From Halorubrum vacuolatum (GTDB taxonomy: Archaea > Halobacteriota > Halobacteria > Halobacteriales > Haloferacaceae), in the NCBI RefSeq assembly GCF_900188065.1, contig NZ_FZNQ01000010.1:1-64000 (forward strand): a stretch of 64,000 nt of DNA, written 5' to 3'. A program made the translations under genes and the position numbers. The notes under the pieces were generated by a model. The model was given only the letters and a program-made list of their open reading frames with translations. It did not search any database and had not been told where the DNA came from. This document shows, one piece after another, positions 8,184-16,217 of this stretch; the first letter of the stretch is position 1, and every line of letters starts with the position of its first letter.

Positions 8184-8236
8184 ATAGCGTCTTAGTCTAT
8201 GCGGGTTGTTAACAAGGCGATATAATCAGGCGCTAT
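8184..8236. repeat. segment inverted relative to copy C
   Basis: Arms ATAGCG (8184-8189) and CGCTAT (8231-8236) enclose 41 bp. The same arms at 21120-21125 and 21168-21173 enclose a homologous segment in the opposite orientation (first 15 bp identical after reverse complementing). Confidence 0.7.
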
Positions 8237-8268
8237 GTTTTCGGTTGGTTTCAGGGGTGTTTGTGTGT

Positions 8269-8286
8269 ATAACCAGTAGTTATAAA
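8269..8286 (+). promoter_or_regulatory. ATAAC-N5-GTTAT site at TATA box of structural operon
   Basis: The perfect inverted repeat at 8269-8283 overlaps GTTATAAAAGG. Predicted transcription start about 8309, ten bases before the ATG at 8319. It drives the overlapping gene run 8319-12422. Confidence 0.7.
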
Positions 8287-8318
8287 AGGTTGTGTTTGTA
8301 TTATTTATTTGTATTATC

Positions 8319-8606
8319 ATGTTGGATAGAATTAAACAACGATTTGGGATGAATAGTACTTCTCAGGCAGGCGGGCGTCCGTCTCTACTTCGATTAGCCG
8401 TAATTGCGATTATTTTATGGATGGTCTTGGGGGCGGTGGTTTCGATTCTGATTGGAACGATTGAGGCTATCTCGGGAGTCCTTGCGTTTGGATTGCTGAT
8501 TGGGGTGGGAATCGTGGCGTTTTATGTTGGGTATCAGGCGTGTGGCTGGGTAGTTAGTGTAACGCTGGGCAGTGGACAGTACGACTTCTCGTTAAGACGA
8601 CGGTGA
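8319..8606 (+). CDS. small membrane protein (matrix-protein candidate)
   Basis: 95 aa with two strong membrane segments (about residues 22-46 and 52-76) and a short charged tail. It is first in an operon that ends in a P-loop ATPase. In pleolipoviruses a small multi-span membrane protein (VP3) opens the corresponding module, so an envelope matrix role is possible, but sequence similarity was not tested. The start at 8319 fits the promoter, and an earlier in-frame codon would lie before the transcription start. Confidence 0.65.
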   Translation: MLDRIKQRFGMNSTSQAGGRPSLLRLAVIAIILWMVLGAVVSILIGTIEAISGVLAFGLLIGVGIVAFYVGYQACGWVVSVTLGSGQYDFSLRRR

Positions 8607-8612
8607 TTCAGT

Positions 8613-8729
8613 ATGACGGGTATTAGACAAAAGTTAGAGAAGTATCGTGCGAGCCTACGAGATAGTAGTCCAAATTGGCTGGATGACTTGGTTAGAGGTG
8701 ATTCTCAGGGCGAGGGTGATTCGAAATGA
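8613..8729 (+). CDS. 38-aa microprotein
   Basis: Short open frame beginning MTGIRQKLEKYRASLRDSS and ending in a Gly/Asp/Ser tail; its N-terminal half is basic and helical. It starts 6 nt after the upstream stop and its stop overlaps the next start (ATGA), exactly like its neighbours, which is the main evidence that it is a gene. Function unknown. Confidence 0.55.
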   Translation: MTGIRQKLEKYRASLRDSSPNWLDDLVRGDSQGEGDSK

Positions 8730-9316
8730 AACACCGATTGCGAGTTTTACTGGCTCTTGTAGTTGTGGTTATTTTTGGGTCGGTATTGATGCTCGGAGTC
8801 TCTGGGTCTGTTGATGCCTCTGATTCAGATTTTAATGACCAAGATGCTGTAATCGAATTTGAAATCTTGGAACTGGAGCCTGAGTCTATCGAACCAACAG
8901 ATGTTACGGGAGACCGCTATGTGGAAGTTTATGCTGTTTCTTTAAATGATGACGGGTTTGTTACTGAGGATGAGTATTTGTATACTTCCCGAGGAGACGT
9001 CTCTGTACTGTATTCGACTTGGGAACAGGTCAAGCAGTCCGCTGACTTTGAGTTTGAGCATCTGATTTTTGTTGTACTGGATGATGACGAGGTGGTCTAC
9101 ACATCGGGAGCGGTGAGTTATGAGTTACCGATAGACCAGACGCTTGAGTATAGCGTTGATTCTGAGGACGAGTACATCATCGTGGATGCAGAGCAGGAGG
9201 AGGATGATGGTGAAGGCTGGTTTAGGTTTGGTATTTTGGTCTTAATCGCTATCCCGTGGATTGCTGTCTTGCTTGCTGGGTACGCTGTGTTTAGACGGCG
9301 GGGTGGTTTCAGATGA
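8726..9316 (+). CDS. secreted protein with C-terminal membrane anchor
   Basis: 196 aa with an N-terminal signal (residues 5-28), an acidic extracellular domain and a C-terminal membrane segment (about 167-188) followed by RRRGGFR on the cytoplasmic side. This topology matches envelope proteins of membrane-bounded haloarchaeal viruses. The domain segment LIFVVLDDDEVVYTSG resembles the end of the 3832-4179 protein. Overlaps both neighbours by 4 nt. Confidence 0.7.
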   Translation: MKHRLRVLLALVVVVIFGSVLMLGVSGSVDASDSDFNDQDAVIEFEILELEPESIEPTDVTGDRYVEVYAVSLNDDGFVTEDEYLYTSRGDVSVLYSTWEQVKQSADFEFEHLIFVVLDDDEVVYTSGAVSYELPIDQTLEYSVDSEDEYIIVDAEQEEDDGEGWFRFGILVLIAIPWIAVLLAGYAVFRRRGGFR

Positions 9317-10821
9317 ACCGAGCCTTCTCTCTACTGGTCGTTTCACTCCTGTTGGTCTCGACTATTGGGATGCCTGTGTTTGCGTCTGGAGTTGCCTCTG
9401 CTGAGGAATCAGAGATAGAAGAACCAGTTGACGAAGACGAGATGGTCATAGATGAATCTGACCTGATTGAAGCCGACCGAGTATTCCTGAACGGAGTTCG
9501 TCTGAATGAACTTGACCACGAACCAGAACTGGCTAAGTTTGAACTCCAGAATCCGACCGATAGCGTTGCACGAGTTGTGGTGAATCCTGGTGGAACAGAC
9601 GAGCAACTGTTTGTACGACTCCGACCGGGAGAAACCGAGGAAATCCATGTTGAGGTAACTCCATCTGGAATCAATCAGGAGTGGAGTCTTACCGTTTCTT
9701 CAGAGATTGGCACGGACGAGTTTGACGAGGTGGTTGAAGCTGGTGGTACGACCAGCCAAGCCCAGTATACTATCTCCGAGGAGTGGCGGGTGATTAATCA
9801 TGCTCCTGATGTTGGGCATCCGATTGTCATCGTCCTTGTTGGTGGTGCCAATATATTCCTGCTGCTTTTTGCGGTGATTGGATGGGACAGTCGTGTTAGT
9901 CGGATGGCCATTCCAGTCAACGCTCCATCCCGTGGTATCTTTGACGAAAGGAAGGAATTCTCGCCAGAACAGGGTCGGTTAGAAAGAGCGTTGGAGTTTG
10001 CTTCTGGTTGGATTAAAGGATGGGGATTGATAGTTGTGAGTCTCTCCCTGTTTGTACTTGGAGGTCTCCATTTTGTCGATGCGAGTCCTATCGAGTCTAC
10101 TCTCATCGCTGGGTCGACGGTGTACTTGATGTACGGTCAATTAATCTTCGCCGCTCCAGCTGGTGCGTTAGGATTCTGGATTGCTCGAAAACGGTTTGTA
10201 GAGATTCACGATATCAATCCAGCCAACGGGGATAATTGGCTCTGGTTGCTCTCCCCACAACGGTTTGCTCAGATGAAGGTGATGAGAGAGGTAGAAGACC
10301 CAGACACGGGCGAACAAATAGTGTTTGAAGTGGACAAGGATTGGCTCTACTCGATTAACGCTGAGAGTCCACGAGAGGCATATGAAGTTGAGAAGTACGA
10401 CCCTGTGAATAATGTTGCTTGGGTCTCTTGGTCTGGTGAGGTCGCCCAAATCAAACCACGAGACCTCCGCAAGCACCAGAGACTGGTTCCGTGGATTCAG
10501 GATACAGCCTCCTATGTTTTCGACCAACTAAATATACTGAGAGACTTTTATGTCGAGGATGTCCGACAGGAGGCTGAGTACCTAAACGCCCGACAAACAG
10601 CGGTCATGGAAGAAGAGGTAATGGGTGGCATGGGGTCTACCCGAGAACGGTTGAAAAGCAGAATGCGAGACCGTGGAAATGGAGACCTCCTCGAAGGGAA
10701 CGAAGCATCGTTAATGGATGAAGCGTCCGAGTCGGTAGACAACTACGACCCACGAGAGAATCAGAAACAACAGGCGAACAAGCGGATGGGTAAGCGTGTA
10801 GATTCTGGTGATAACCAATGA
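9313..10821 (+). CDS. large membrane protein of the envelope/ATPase module
   Basis: 502 aa with a signal peptide (about 1-26), an extracellular beta-rich domain (35-165), three membrane segments (about 174-196, 236-256 and 267-293) and a large cytoplasmic part with two SH3-like strand-rich stretches (EVEKYDPVNNVAWVSW) and a basic tail. The downstream ATPase overlaps by 4 nt and probably works with this cytoplasmic domain. Position and topology recall the ORF6/ORF7-type membrane proteins beside VP8 in pleolipoviruses. No enzymatic motif seen. Confidence 0.7.
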   Translation: MNRAFSLLVVSLLLVSTIGMPVFASGVASAEESEIEEPVDEDEMVIDESDLIEADRVFLNGVRLNELDHEPELAKFELQNPTDSVARVVVNPGGTDEQLFVRLRPGETEEIHVEVTPSGINQEWSLTVSSEIGTDEFDEVVEAGGTTSQAQYTISEEWRVINHAPDVGHPIVIVLVGGANIFLLLFAVIGWDSRVSRMAIPVNAPSRGIFDERKEFSPEQGRLERALEFASGWIKGWGLIVVSLSLFVLGGLHFVDASPIESTLIAGSTVYLMYGQLIFAAPAGALGFWIARKRFVEIHDINPANGDNWLWLLSPQRFAQMKVMREVEDPDTGEQIVFEVDKDWLYSINAESPREAYEVEKYDPVNNVAWVSWSGEVAQIKPRDLRKHQRLVPWIQDTASYVFDQLNILRDFYVEDVRQEAEYLNARQTAVMEEEVMGGMGSTRERLKSRMRDRGNGDLLEGNEASLMDEASESVDNYDPRENQKQQANKRMGKRVDSGDNQ

Positions 10822-12422
10822 TAGAACTACTCGATTACTTTTGGATTTTCTTCGCCTTGTTCCTCGTGGGGATGGCTAAATCCGAAGGCAAAGGGATGGG
10901 CCGAGACATCTCCACGATTAAGTCCTCAGCTGAAAAAGACGACGAGAGTTTTCTCTATGAGTGGATTGTCAAAATCCGAGATGAAGGTCTCCAGCGAGTA
11001 CTGGCGGATAAAAAAGAGTCGTGGGAACGATGGAAAGGAGAACTCGGGTTTGAGATTCCGTATGAAGCAACAGAAGAGTTCCGACGAGTCATATCCAAAC
11101 ACACCTCGCTCTCAGCCACGGAAGCGGTGGATAAAGAAAAATGGGCGTTGATGAGATATTTCGGAGCCGACGCTGAAGACCCGAAACTCAAGCACTTCAA
11201 GTTGGTTAAGTGGTTCATTCAGTATGTCCAGAATCGAACTCGTGAAGTTCTTCAGATATACCTGATTGGTGAGCAAGGAGCGGGGAAGACAGACTTTGCG
11301 TTGTTGATTGCCGAGGTATGGCTACTGGTTCATCCAAAAGGTCGAATCGTTACCAACATCAAATCCGCTGCTAAATCTAACGAGCGGTTTGTTTACACGC
11401 CTAACCAAGATGCTCTCGACCAGTGGCTTCAAGACCACAACCACCCGTTTCTCTTTGTCTTTGACGAAGCCAACAAACACGCCAGCGGAATTGGTGGCGA
11501 GGAAGTCATCGAGCAACTCTATCCACTCCTAACGCTCATCCGAAAACACGAAGGGAATATCATAATCATCGGTCACACCAGCAAGGACATCCACGGCTGG
11601 GTTCGAGAACTCTGCGACTTCATTATCAAAGAGGGCAAGAAGACAGCGAGAGTCTATGAGGATAACGAGGACGGCGAGGGCAAACATCTCAAGCGGGCAC
11701 TCCGAGCGATTCCGAAGACGACCTTCGAGTACGATTCATTGAACGACGAGGGTGAATGGAGTTGGAGTTCTGAGCGAGAGACGAAGTGCTTTGGAACCAA
11801 TAAGGAAGGTGAGCGTTGTAGTACTGTCTGTCGGTCTGACTACGGAGATGAACATGAGTACCTCTGTTCAAGCCATCAAGACCAAGACGAACCTCACGAG
11901 GATGTCAAACCAATCGAACTCTATGGAACTCCGTTTGAAGAGTACATCGAGGACGATGAATGGGAGCCAGTTGATGAGGTTGAGTATGAGATATTCGACT
12001 TAGAGGATGAGGAAGAAGAGGAAGACGATAATGAAGATACAGAACCACCAGCACTCCTCCCAGCCCCAGAAATTGAACCAGAACTGTATGAGCGTATTAT
12101 TTCTGGCGGTGAAGATGAGAGCGATATAGAAGCCCGTGAATCGTCTGAGGAAACAACGAACCCTACCCGTCGAGAGTTTATCAGCGGATTCAGAGACAGA
12201 GGAAAAGAGGTGATGGATGCTGTTGATGAGAAACTTGTGGAACGGGCTGATGAATCCAAGGCGGATGACGAGCCGCCGTTAGATGATGTCCCTGAAGAGT
12301 ACTGGGATAAACTCAGAGAACGGACTGGAGGAATCACGAAACACGATGTCGAGGACTTAGCCCATCTTGAACAATTACTGTCGGATAGGCAGTTCAACCG
12401 ATTGATGAACAGGATTGAGTAG
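10818..12422 (+). CDS. P-loop ATPase, VP8-like or secretion/packaging ATPase candidate
   Basis: 534 aa with an N-terminal membrane segment (about 5-20). The ATPase core has Walker A GEQGAGKT (151-158) and Walker B FLFVFDEANK (D216, E217). After it comes a small zinc-finger-like stretch (CFGTNKEGERC, then CRSD and YLCSSH), followed by long acidic linkers and a charged helical C-terminus. It terminates the envelope-gene run, as the conserved ATPase VP8 does in pleolipoviruses. It could drive DNA loading or vesicle release. Assignment rests on motifs and position. Confidence 0.75.
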   Translation: MIELLDYFWIFFALFLVGMAKSEGKGMGRDISTIKSSAEKDDESFLYEWIVKIRDEGLQRVLADKKESWERWKGELGFEIPYEATEEFRRVISKHTSLSATEAVDKEKWALMRYFGADAEDPKLKHFKLVKWFIQYVQNRTREVLQIYLIGEQGAGKTDFALLIAEVWLLVHPKGRIVTNIKSAAKSNERFVYTPNQDALDQWLQDHNHPFLFVFDEANKHASGIGGEEVIEQLYPLLTLIRKHEGNIIIIGHTSKDIHGWVRELCDFIIKEGKKTARVYEDNEDGEGKHLKRALRAIPKTTFEYDSLNDEGEWSWSSERETKCFGTNKEGERCSTVCRSDYGDEHEYLCSSHQDQDEPHEDVKPIELYGTPFEEYIEDDEWEPVDEVEYEIFDLEDEEEEEDDNEDTEPPALLPAPEIEPELYERIISGGEDESDIEARESSEETTNPTRREFISGFRDRGKEVMDAVDEKLVERADESKADDEPPLDDVPEEYWDKLRERTGGITKHDVEDLAHLEQLLSDRQFNRLMNRIE

Positions 12423-12458
12423 GTTAAAGAACGCAGTTGATGATATTGGAACTATCCG

Positions 12459-12992
12459 ATGGTGGAGATTGTGAATATATCCGCAGGCGGCGACATTCAT
12501 CGAGAGGTAGACCTTGAAGCAGTCAGAGATGCTGTTGATTTGGCATTGGTTGACTATCATGATACAGTAAGCCGATTGCTACTGAGATACGAAGAAGATG
12601 GCCCGCTGTTCATCCTCTTCCGAACTGGCAAATTTATTCTACGAGGTGGTGATTCATATGAGGGATGTTACGAAGCTAGAGATACATTCTATGAAATTCT
12701 GGAAGATTACGGTGTCATTGATTCGACCGAGGGGATTGACTTCAATATCGAGAATGTCGTGTGTGTTGGCGACTTAAATCAGGAATTGGATTTGTCTGAC
12801 CTTGCTGTGGTATTGGGCTTAGATTACACAGAGTATGAGCCAGAACAGTTTCCAGGACTGATTTACCGGCCACCAGATTGCGACCCGACAATGAACATCT
12901 ATGGAACTGGTAAATTAACCATCACCGGGAGTCGGACAGTTGAAGAAGCGGAGGATGCGATGGACAGGTTACGAGAGCGGATTACTGATTGA
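12459..12992 (+). CDS. divergent TATA-binding protein (TBP)
   Basis: 177 aa, the size of the TBP core, made of two imperfect halves (about 1-88 and 89-177). The second half carries the TBP hallmarks: FNIENVVCVGDLNQELDL, YEPEQFPGLIYR and IYGTGKLTITGSRTVEEAE. The first half keeps VNISAGGDIHREVDLEAV and FRTGKFILRG but has lost the EQFPGLVYR block. One DNA-inserting Phe is Tyr in IYGTGK. It should bind promoter DNA and recruit TFB, possibly favouring the element's own promoters. Preceded by its own TATA-like GTTAAAGA about 35 bp upstream. Confidence 0.85.
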   Translation: MVEIVNISAGGDIHREVDLEAVRDAVDLALVDYHDTVSRLLLRYEEDGPLFILFRTGKFILRGGDSYEGCYEARDTFYEILEDYGVIDSTEGIDFNIENVVCVGDLNQELDLSDLAVVLGLDYTEYEPEQFPGLIYRPPDCDPTMNIYGTGKLTITGSRTVEEAEDAMDRLRERITD

Positions 12993-13060
12993 ATCTCAGA
13001 TACAGTTTCCACTCTTATACTTCCGTTAAAGCTTTATCATTTGACACAAGGGGAAATAAT

Positions 13061-13723
13061 GTGTCTGACGAAGACGAATTTAAATTGACTGAAGATGAGC
13101 GGGAACGCTTAGTTGCTGAAGATGTCGAGGAGTTCCCGTTTGACACACCAAAGTACACCACTTACCTCCTTAACCCAGCAATCAATCTCTCTCAATCCAA
13201 TCGACCTCATGTGGTTGGGCAGATGAGCGATATCGTGGAAGAGTTCCGGCAAGAACACCCAGAAGGGACATTTGACGATTGGGTGAATTACTACAAGGAT
13301 GAGTACGACGGCGATGAGCGGCTTGAGGAAGCAACCAAGATGGCGTATCCTATGGTGGAGAGGATGCGGGAGGCGTTCGAGCAGATTGATGAAGAGATGA
13401 CTCGGCAATATCTCCGTGATTTAGTCCTATTCAAGACATACGAAGGCTTTGACATCCAAGAAGCAATCCTGAAGAAACTGGGAGAGATGTACAGTTTGGA
13501 AGTCCACAGAGCTGATGCTCAAGATGAAAGCAAAGGCATTGATGGATACCTCGGAGACCAACCTGTCCAAGTAAAACCAGTTACCTACAAGGACAATCTT
13601 CCAGAGAGCATCGAGGTCCCAATTATATTCTACGACGAAAACAAGTCCAATAAGACGATGAAAGTCGATATCTCCGAATTGAAAGAAGAGATGGACCTCG
13701 GAGGTCGGGACGGAGACGACTGA
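13061..13723 (+). CDS. type II restriction endonuclease, MjaI-like
   Basis: 220 aa from a GTG start. The C-terminal part has YEGFDIQEAILKKL, then SKGIDGYLGDQPVQVKPVTYK, a PD-(D/E)XK-type site with D and QVK, the pattern of the MjaI family (CTAG cutters). The GTG is preferred over a TTG at 12989 because it sits about 25 bp after a TATA-like GCTTTATCAT, implying a leaderless message. The downstream methyltransferase completes a restriction-modification pair. CTAG specificity is inferred from the family. Confidence 0.7.
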   Translation: MSDEDEFKLTEDERERLVAEDVEEFPFDTPKYTTYLLNPAINLSQSNRPHVVGQMSDIVEEFRQEHPEGTFDDWVNYYKDEYDGDERLEEATKMAYPMVERMREAFEQIDEEMTRQYLRDLVLFKTYEGFDIQEAILKKLGEMYSLEVHRADAQDESKGIDGYLGDQPVQVKPVTYKDNLPESIEVPIIFYDENKSNKTMKVDISELKEEMDLGGRDGDD

Positions 13724-13767
13724 CTCTCAGCCTCATCAATAACTACAAACACCCGCATGAACAACTT

Positions 13768-14886
13768 ATGTCTATGGAGACTGCCCACGATGTTTTTATC
13801 GGCAACTCAAACTCGCTTTCAGAGATAGAAGACGATGGAGTTGAACTCGTTGTAACTTCTCCACCGTACCCGATGATAGAGATGTGGGATGACCTCTTTG
13901 CTTCTCTCAATATAGATATAGATACGGCTCTCCAGGAAGGCGATGGACGGAAAGCCTTTGAGCTGATGCACGAGGAACTCAACAAAACTTGGGATGAAAT
14001 CAATCGGGTCCTCGTGGATGGTGGAATAGCCTGTATCAATATCGGAGATGCGACTCGCAAGGTGGACGACAGTTTCAGAGTCTACCAGAACCACGCACAC
14101 ATAACTGAATACTTCGACAACCTTGGGTTTGAACCACTCCCTGATATCCTTTGGCGGAAGCCAACTAACTCTGCGGCGAAGTTCATGGGTAGCGGGATGA
14201 TGCCACCAAACGCCTACGCCACTCTGGAACACGAATACCTTCTTATATTCCGAAACGGGAAACAGAGCCGAAAGTTCCCCTCTGGAAATGATGTTCGGTA
14301 TGAGTCGGCATACTTCTGGGAAGAACGGAACGAGTGGTTTTCCGATATGTGGGAAGGCATTAAGGGCACCTTTCAGCAGTTAGAGAACACAGACAAAGAA
14401 CTCAGAGACCGGTCAGCGGCGTACCCATTGGAAGTCCCATACAGACTCATCAATATGTACAGCGTCTACGGCGACACCGTTCTCGACCCATTCTGGGGGA
14501 CTGGAACAACATCTCTGGCAGCGATGATTGCTGGTCGCAACTCTGTCGGATACGAAATACAAGAGAAGTTCACTGATGTCTTCGACGCCGAGGTCTCCGA
14601 AGTCAAAGGCCTCGCACACGCTACAGTATCTAAACGAATCCAGCGGCACGAGCAATTTGTAGCACAACGCTTGGACGATGGAAAGGAATTCAAATACGAT
14701 GCCGAAAACTACGATTTCCCAGTTACGACGAAGCAGGAGATACCACTCCAACTCTACACCATCGATGAAGTGGAACAAACAGATACTGGATACTATGTAA
14801 CGCACTCACCGTACAATGAGTCCGAGTCAATTGAGCTAGATTCAGGGACTCAAGGACAAGCAACACTGGGCAGTCAATTCCAGTAG
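13768..14886 (+). CDS. DNA methyltransferase (N4-cytosine/N6-adenine, beta class)
   Basis: 372 aa. Catalytic motif TSPPYP near residue 30 and S-adenosylmethionine-binding motif DPFWGTGTT in the C-terminal half; this motif order is the beta class. A Ser in the first position of (S/D)PPY favours N4-methylcytosine, as in CTAG methylases such as M.MjaI. It modifies the site cut by the endonuclease gene 45 bp upstream. About 110 residues after the SAM motif form a variable C-terminal region. 14887-15002 is a convergent intergenic stretch with no gene seen. Confidence 0.85.
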   Translation: MSMETAHDVFIGNSNSLSEIEDDGVELVVTSPPYPMIEMWDDLFASLNIDIDTALQEGDGRKAFELMHEELNKTWDEINRVLVDGGIACINIGDATRKVDDSFRVYQNHAHITEYFDNLGFEPLPDILWRKPTNSAAKFMGSGMMPPNAYATLEHEYLLIFRNGKQSRKFPSGNDVRYESAYFWEERNEWFSDMWEGIKGTFQQLENTDKELRDRSAAYPLEVPYRLINMYSVYGDTVLDPFWGTGTTSLAAMIAGRNSVGYEIQEKFTDVFDAEVSEVKGLAHATVSKRIQRHEQFVAQRLDDGKEFKYDAENYDFPVTTKQEIPLQLYTIDEVEQTDTGYYVTHSPYNESESIELDSGTQGQATLGSQFQ

Positions 14887-15002
14887 GACACTCACACAGG
14901 CGACAATATACTACCGCCTGCTCGCACACCCAAACCCCCACCAATCACACTATACACCCACCTCACGGCTCCATATGTACACCCAGACGGGGGGAGGACT
15001 AA

Positions 15003-15491
15003 TCACACGAAGACAAAATAGAGTGCGAACAGAATCGCTCCGATACCAAGCAACCAGAGAACCCAATTCCCCAAGAACGAGTTCGCTGAAATCCTCCCCG
15101 AATGTCTCCGCTGAGACAACGGCTGATATGGTCTGATACCCGCTGGAGTGATAGCGTCAGCGAATAGATGAGCGACGATACTGAACACTCCAACGAATCC
15201 GAGGAACAACACCACGATTTGAACATCAACTCCAATCCAAATCAGAATCGGAGCGAGTATCATTCCAACGAGGGCCATCCCGAGACCGACGAGAGAAGCA
15301 AACCAAATGGTGTGAGTAAATCCTCGATGCGGGAGGAGTGGAATGCCCTGGTCTTTGTCCGGTAACATCACGAGTCCCATGCCAAGGACGAGTCCGAGTA
15401 GAGCAAACACATACAACTCCATCCAGAGCAACACCACTAAGACTGGAGCGTACAGAATCAATAGCATCCCCTTGTGTCCTCGGCGGTACAT
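15003..15491 (-). CDS. DUF457/YdjM-type membrane-bound metal-dependent hydrolase
   Basis: 162 aa with four or five membrane segments and the family motifs MYRRGHKGM, LPHRGFTHT and HLFADAITPAGIRPYQPLS, whose His and Asp residues are proposed metal ligands. DUF457/YdjM proteins are widespread in haloarchaea and often found in proviruses and plasmids; substrate unknown. Its start overlaps the stop of the upstream wHTH gene by 1 nt (TGATG), so the two form a unit. Confidence 0.85.
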   Translation of the reverse strand: MYRRGHKGMLLILYAPVLVVLLWMELYVFALLGLVLGMGLVMLPDKDQGIPLLPHRGFTHTIWFASLVGLGMALVGMILAPILIWIGVDVQIVVLFLGFVGVFSIVAHLFADAITPAGIRPYQPLSQRRHSGRISANSFLGNWVLWLLGIGAILFALYFVFV

Positions 15492-15718
15492 CAGAGACTC
15501 ACCTGTTTTAGCGTGTACCTCTCCTGAGCCGTGTGTTCGAGTTTACAAATCAATCCCTTCTCTTCCAAAGCCGAGACCACCGAATAGGTCTTAGAAATCT
15601 GGAAGTCCAACACAGAAGCCAGTTGGTCTATCGTCGCCGTTCCTACTCTGTGAAGATACATCAAGACAAGTTTCCCGCCGTCGCTACTACATTCAGATAA
15701 CAGTTCGTTCAATTCCAT
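15491..15718 (-). CDS. winged-helix transcriptional regulator
   Basis: 75 aa, a single winged helix-turn-helix (LMYLHRVGTATIDQLASVLDFQISKTYSVVSALEEKGLI), TrmB/MarR-like. Its promoter region holds a perfect 15-bp palindrome (15745-15759) over the probable TATA box, which suggests autoregulation. Co-transcribed with the DUF457 gene. Confidence 0.75.
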   Translation of the reverse strand: MELNELLSECSSDGGKLVLMYLHRVGTATIDQLASVLDFQISKTYSVVSALEEKGLICKLEHTAQERYTLKQVSL

Positions 15719-15744
15719 AACTACCAGTTATATATTCAAAATAA

Positions 15745-15759
15745 GTTATTAAATAACTG
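15745..15759 (-). promoter_or_regulatory. perfect 15-bp palindrome at promoter
   Basis: AGTTATT-A-AATAACT is a perfect palindrome covering a TATA-like stretch 27-41 bp before the ATG at 15718. The half-site GTTAT is also used, in the opposite arrangement, by the ATAAC-N5-GTTAT family. Confidence 0.6.
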
Positions 15760-15830
15760 TCGGAAGGTGAATAAAAATAGACTACTCGTCCGTCTTCTTG
15801 TTCACCATTTGTATTGCATCAGTTTAATTT

Positions 15831-15950
15831 TTAGAACCAACTGTAGTTTCTTAGTTTCTTTTTTCTAACCTCTTCTTCGGTTTCTTCAGAGCAAGATATC
15901 TTGACCAGTTGTCCAGATACCTCAACCCATTCGTATTCTTTTTTTGCCAT
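15831..15950 (-). CDS. 39-aa microprotein
   Basis: Open frame beginning MAKKEYEWVEVSGQLVKISC and ending KKLRNYSWF. Charged, with no signal or membrane segment and no recognised family. It is the third gene of the minus-strand operon that starts at 16652. The space between it and the preceding gene carries a T-arm-like hairpin. Confidence 0.5.
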   Translation of the reverse strand: MAKKEYEWVEVSGQLVKISCSEETEEEVRKKKLRNYSWF

Positions 15951-15988
15951 GTTTCAATTAGTTTAGAGCCATTTCGGGCCAAGGGCGT

Positions 15989-16028
15989 CCCAAGAATTGA
16001 ACTTGGGTCGAATCACCAGACACGCCTA
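15989..16028 (-). other. tRNA T-arm-like hairpin between genes (copy 1)
   Basis: On the minus strand the 19-nt TAGGCGTGTCTGGTGATTC (16028-16010; TAG is the stop codon of the upstream gene) is followed by a 6-bp stem with loop TTCAATT (16007-15989). That loop fits the T-loop consensus TTCRANY, and the stem is followed by GACGCC. GGCGT can pair with ACGCC to form an acceptor-like helix. The same 19 nt and a second T-arm-like hairpin occur at 16256-16218. Confidence 0.6.
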
Positions 16029-16208
16029 TCGTAATCCATACTGTTCGAGAGTGTACCTCTCCACTCCCGCTTGGATTTCCATCTCAACTTCCCGCTCAGA
16101 ATCACCCGTTCGTTGTGAGATGTGGTTGATGGCTTCATCCAAGTCTATTTCTCCATCCCGTACTCTATCGATTTCTTCGTCGTATATGTCGTAGTTTTTA
16201 TTTGACAT
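16026..16208 (-). CDS. small charged protein, unknown function
   Basis: 60 aa starting MSNKNYDIYDEEIDRVRDGE, acidic and helical, resembling small haloarchaeal proteins with an ISQRTGDSEREVEMEIQAG segment. Family not recognised. The start at 16208 follows the second T-arm-like hairpin by about 9 nt and is preferred over an ATG that would lie within the hairpin region. Second gene of the operon starting at 16652. Confidence 0.6.
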   Translation of the reverse strand: MSNKNYDIYDEEIDRVRDGEIDLDEAINHISQRTGDSEREVEMEIQAGVERYTLEQYGLR

Positions 16209-16217
16209 AATGGACGC

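Noticed and set aside
8016-8318. Possible insertion sequence at the AT-rich repeat
   Set aside because: No transposase, terminal inverted repeats or target duplication; three copies within one element fit a functional repeat better.
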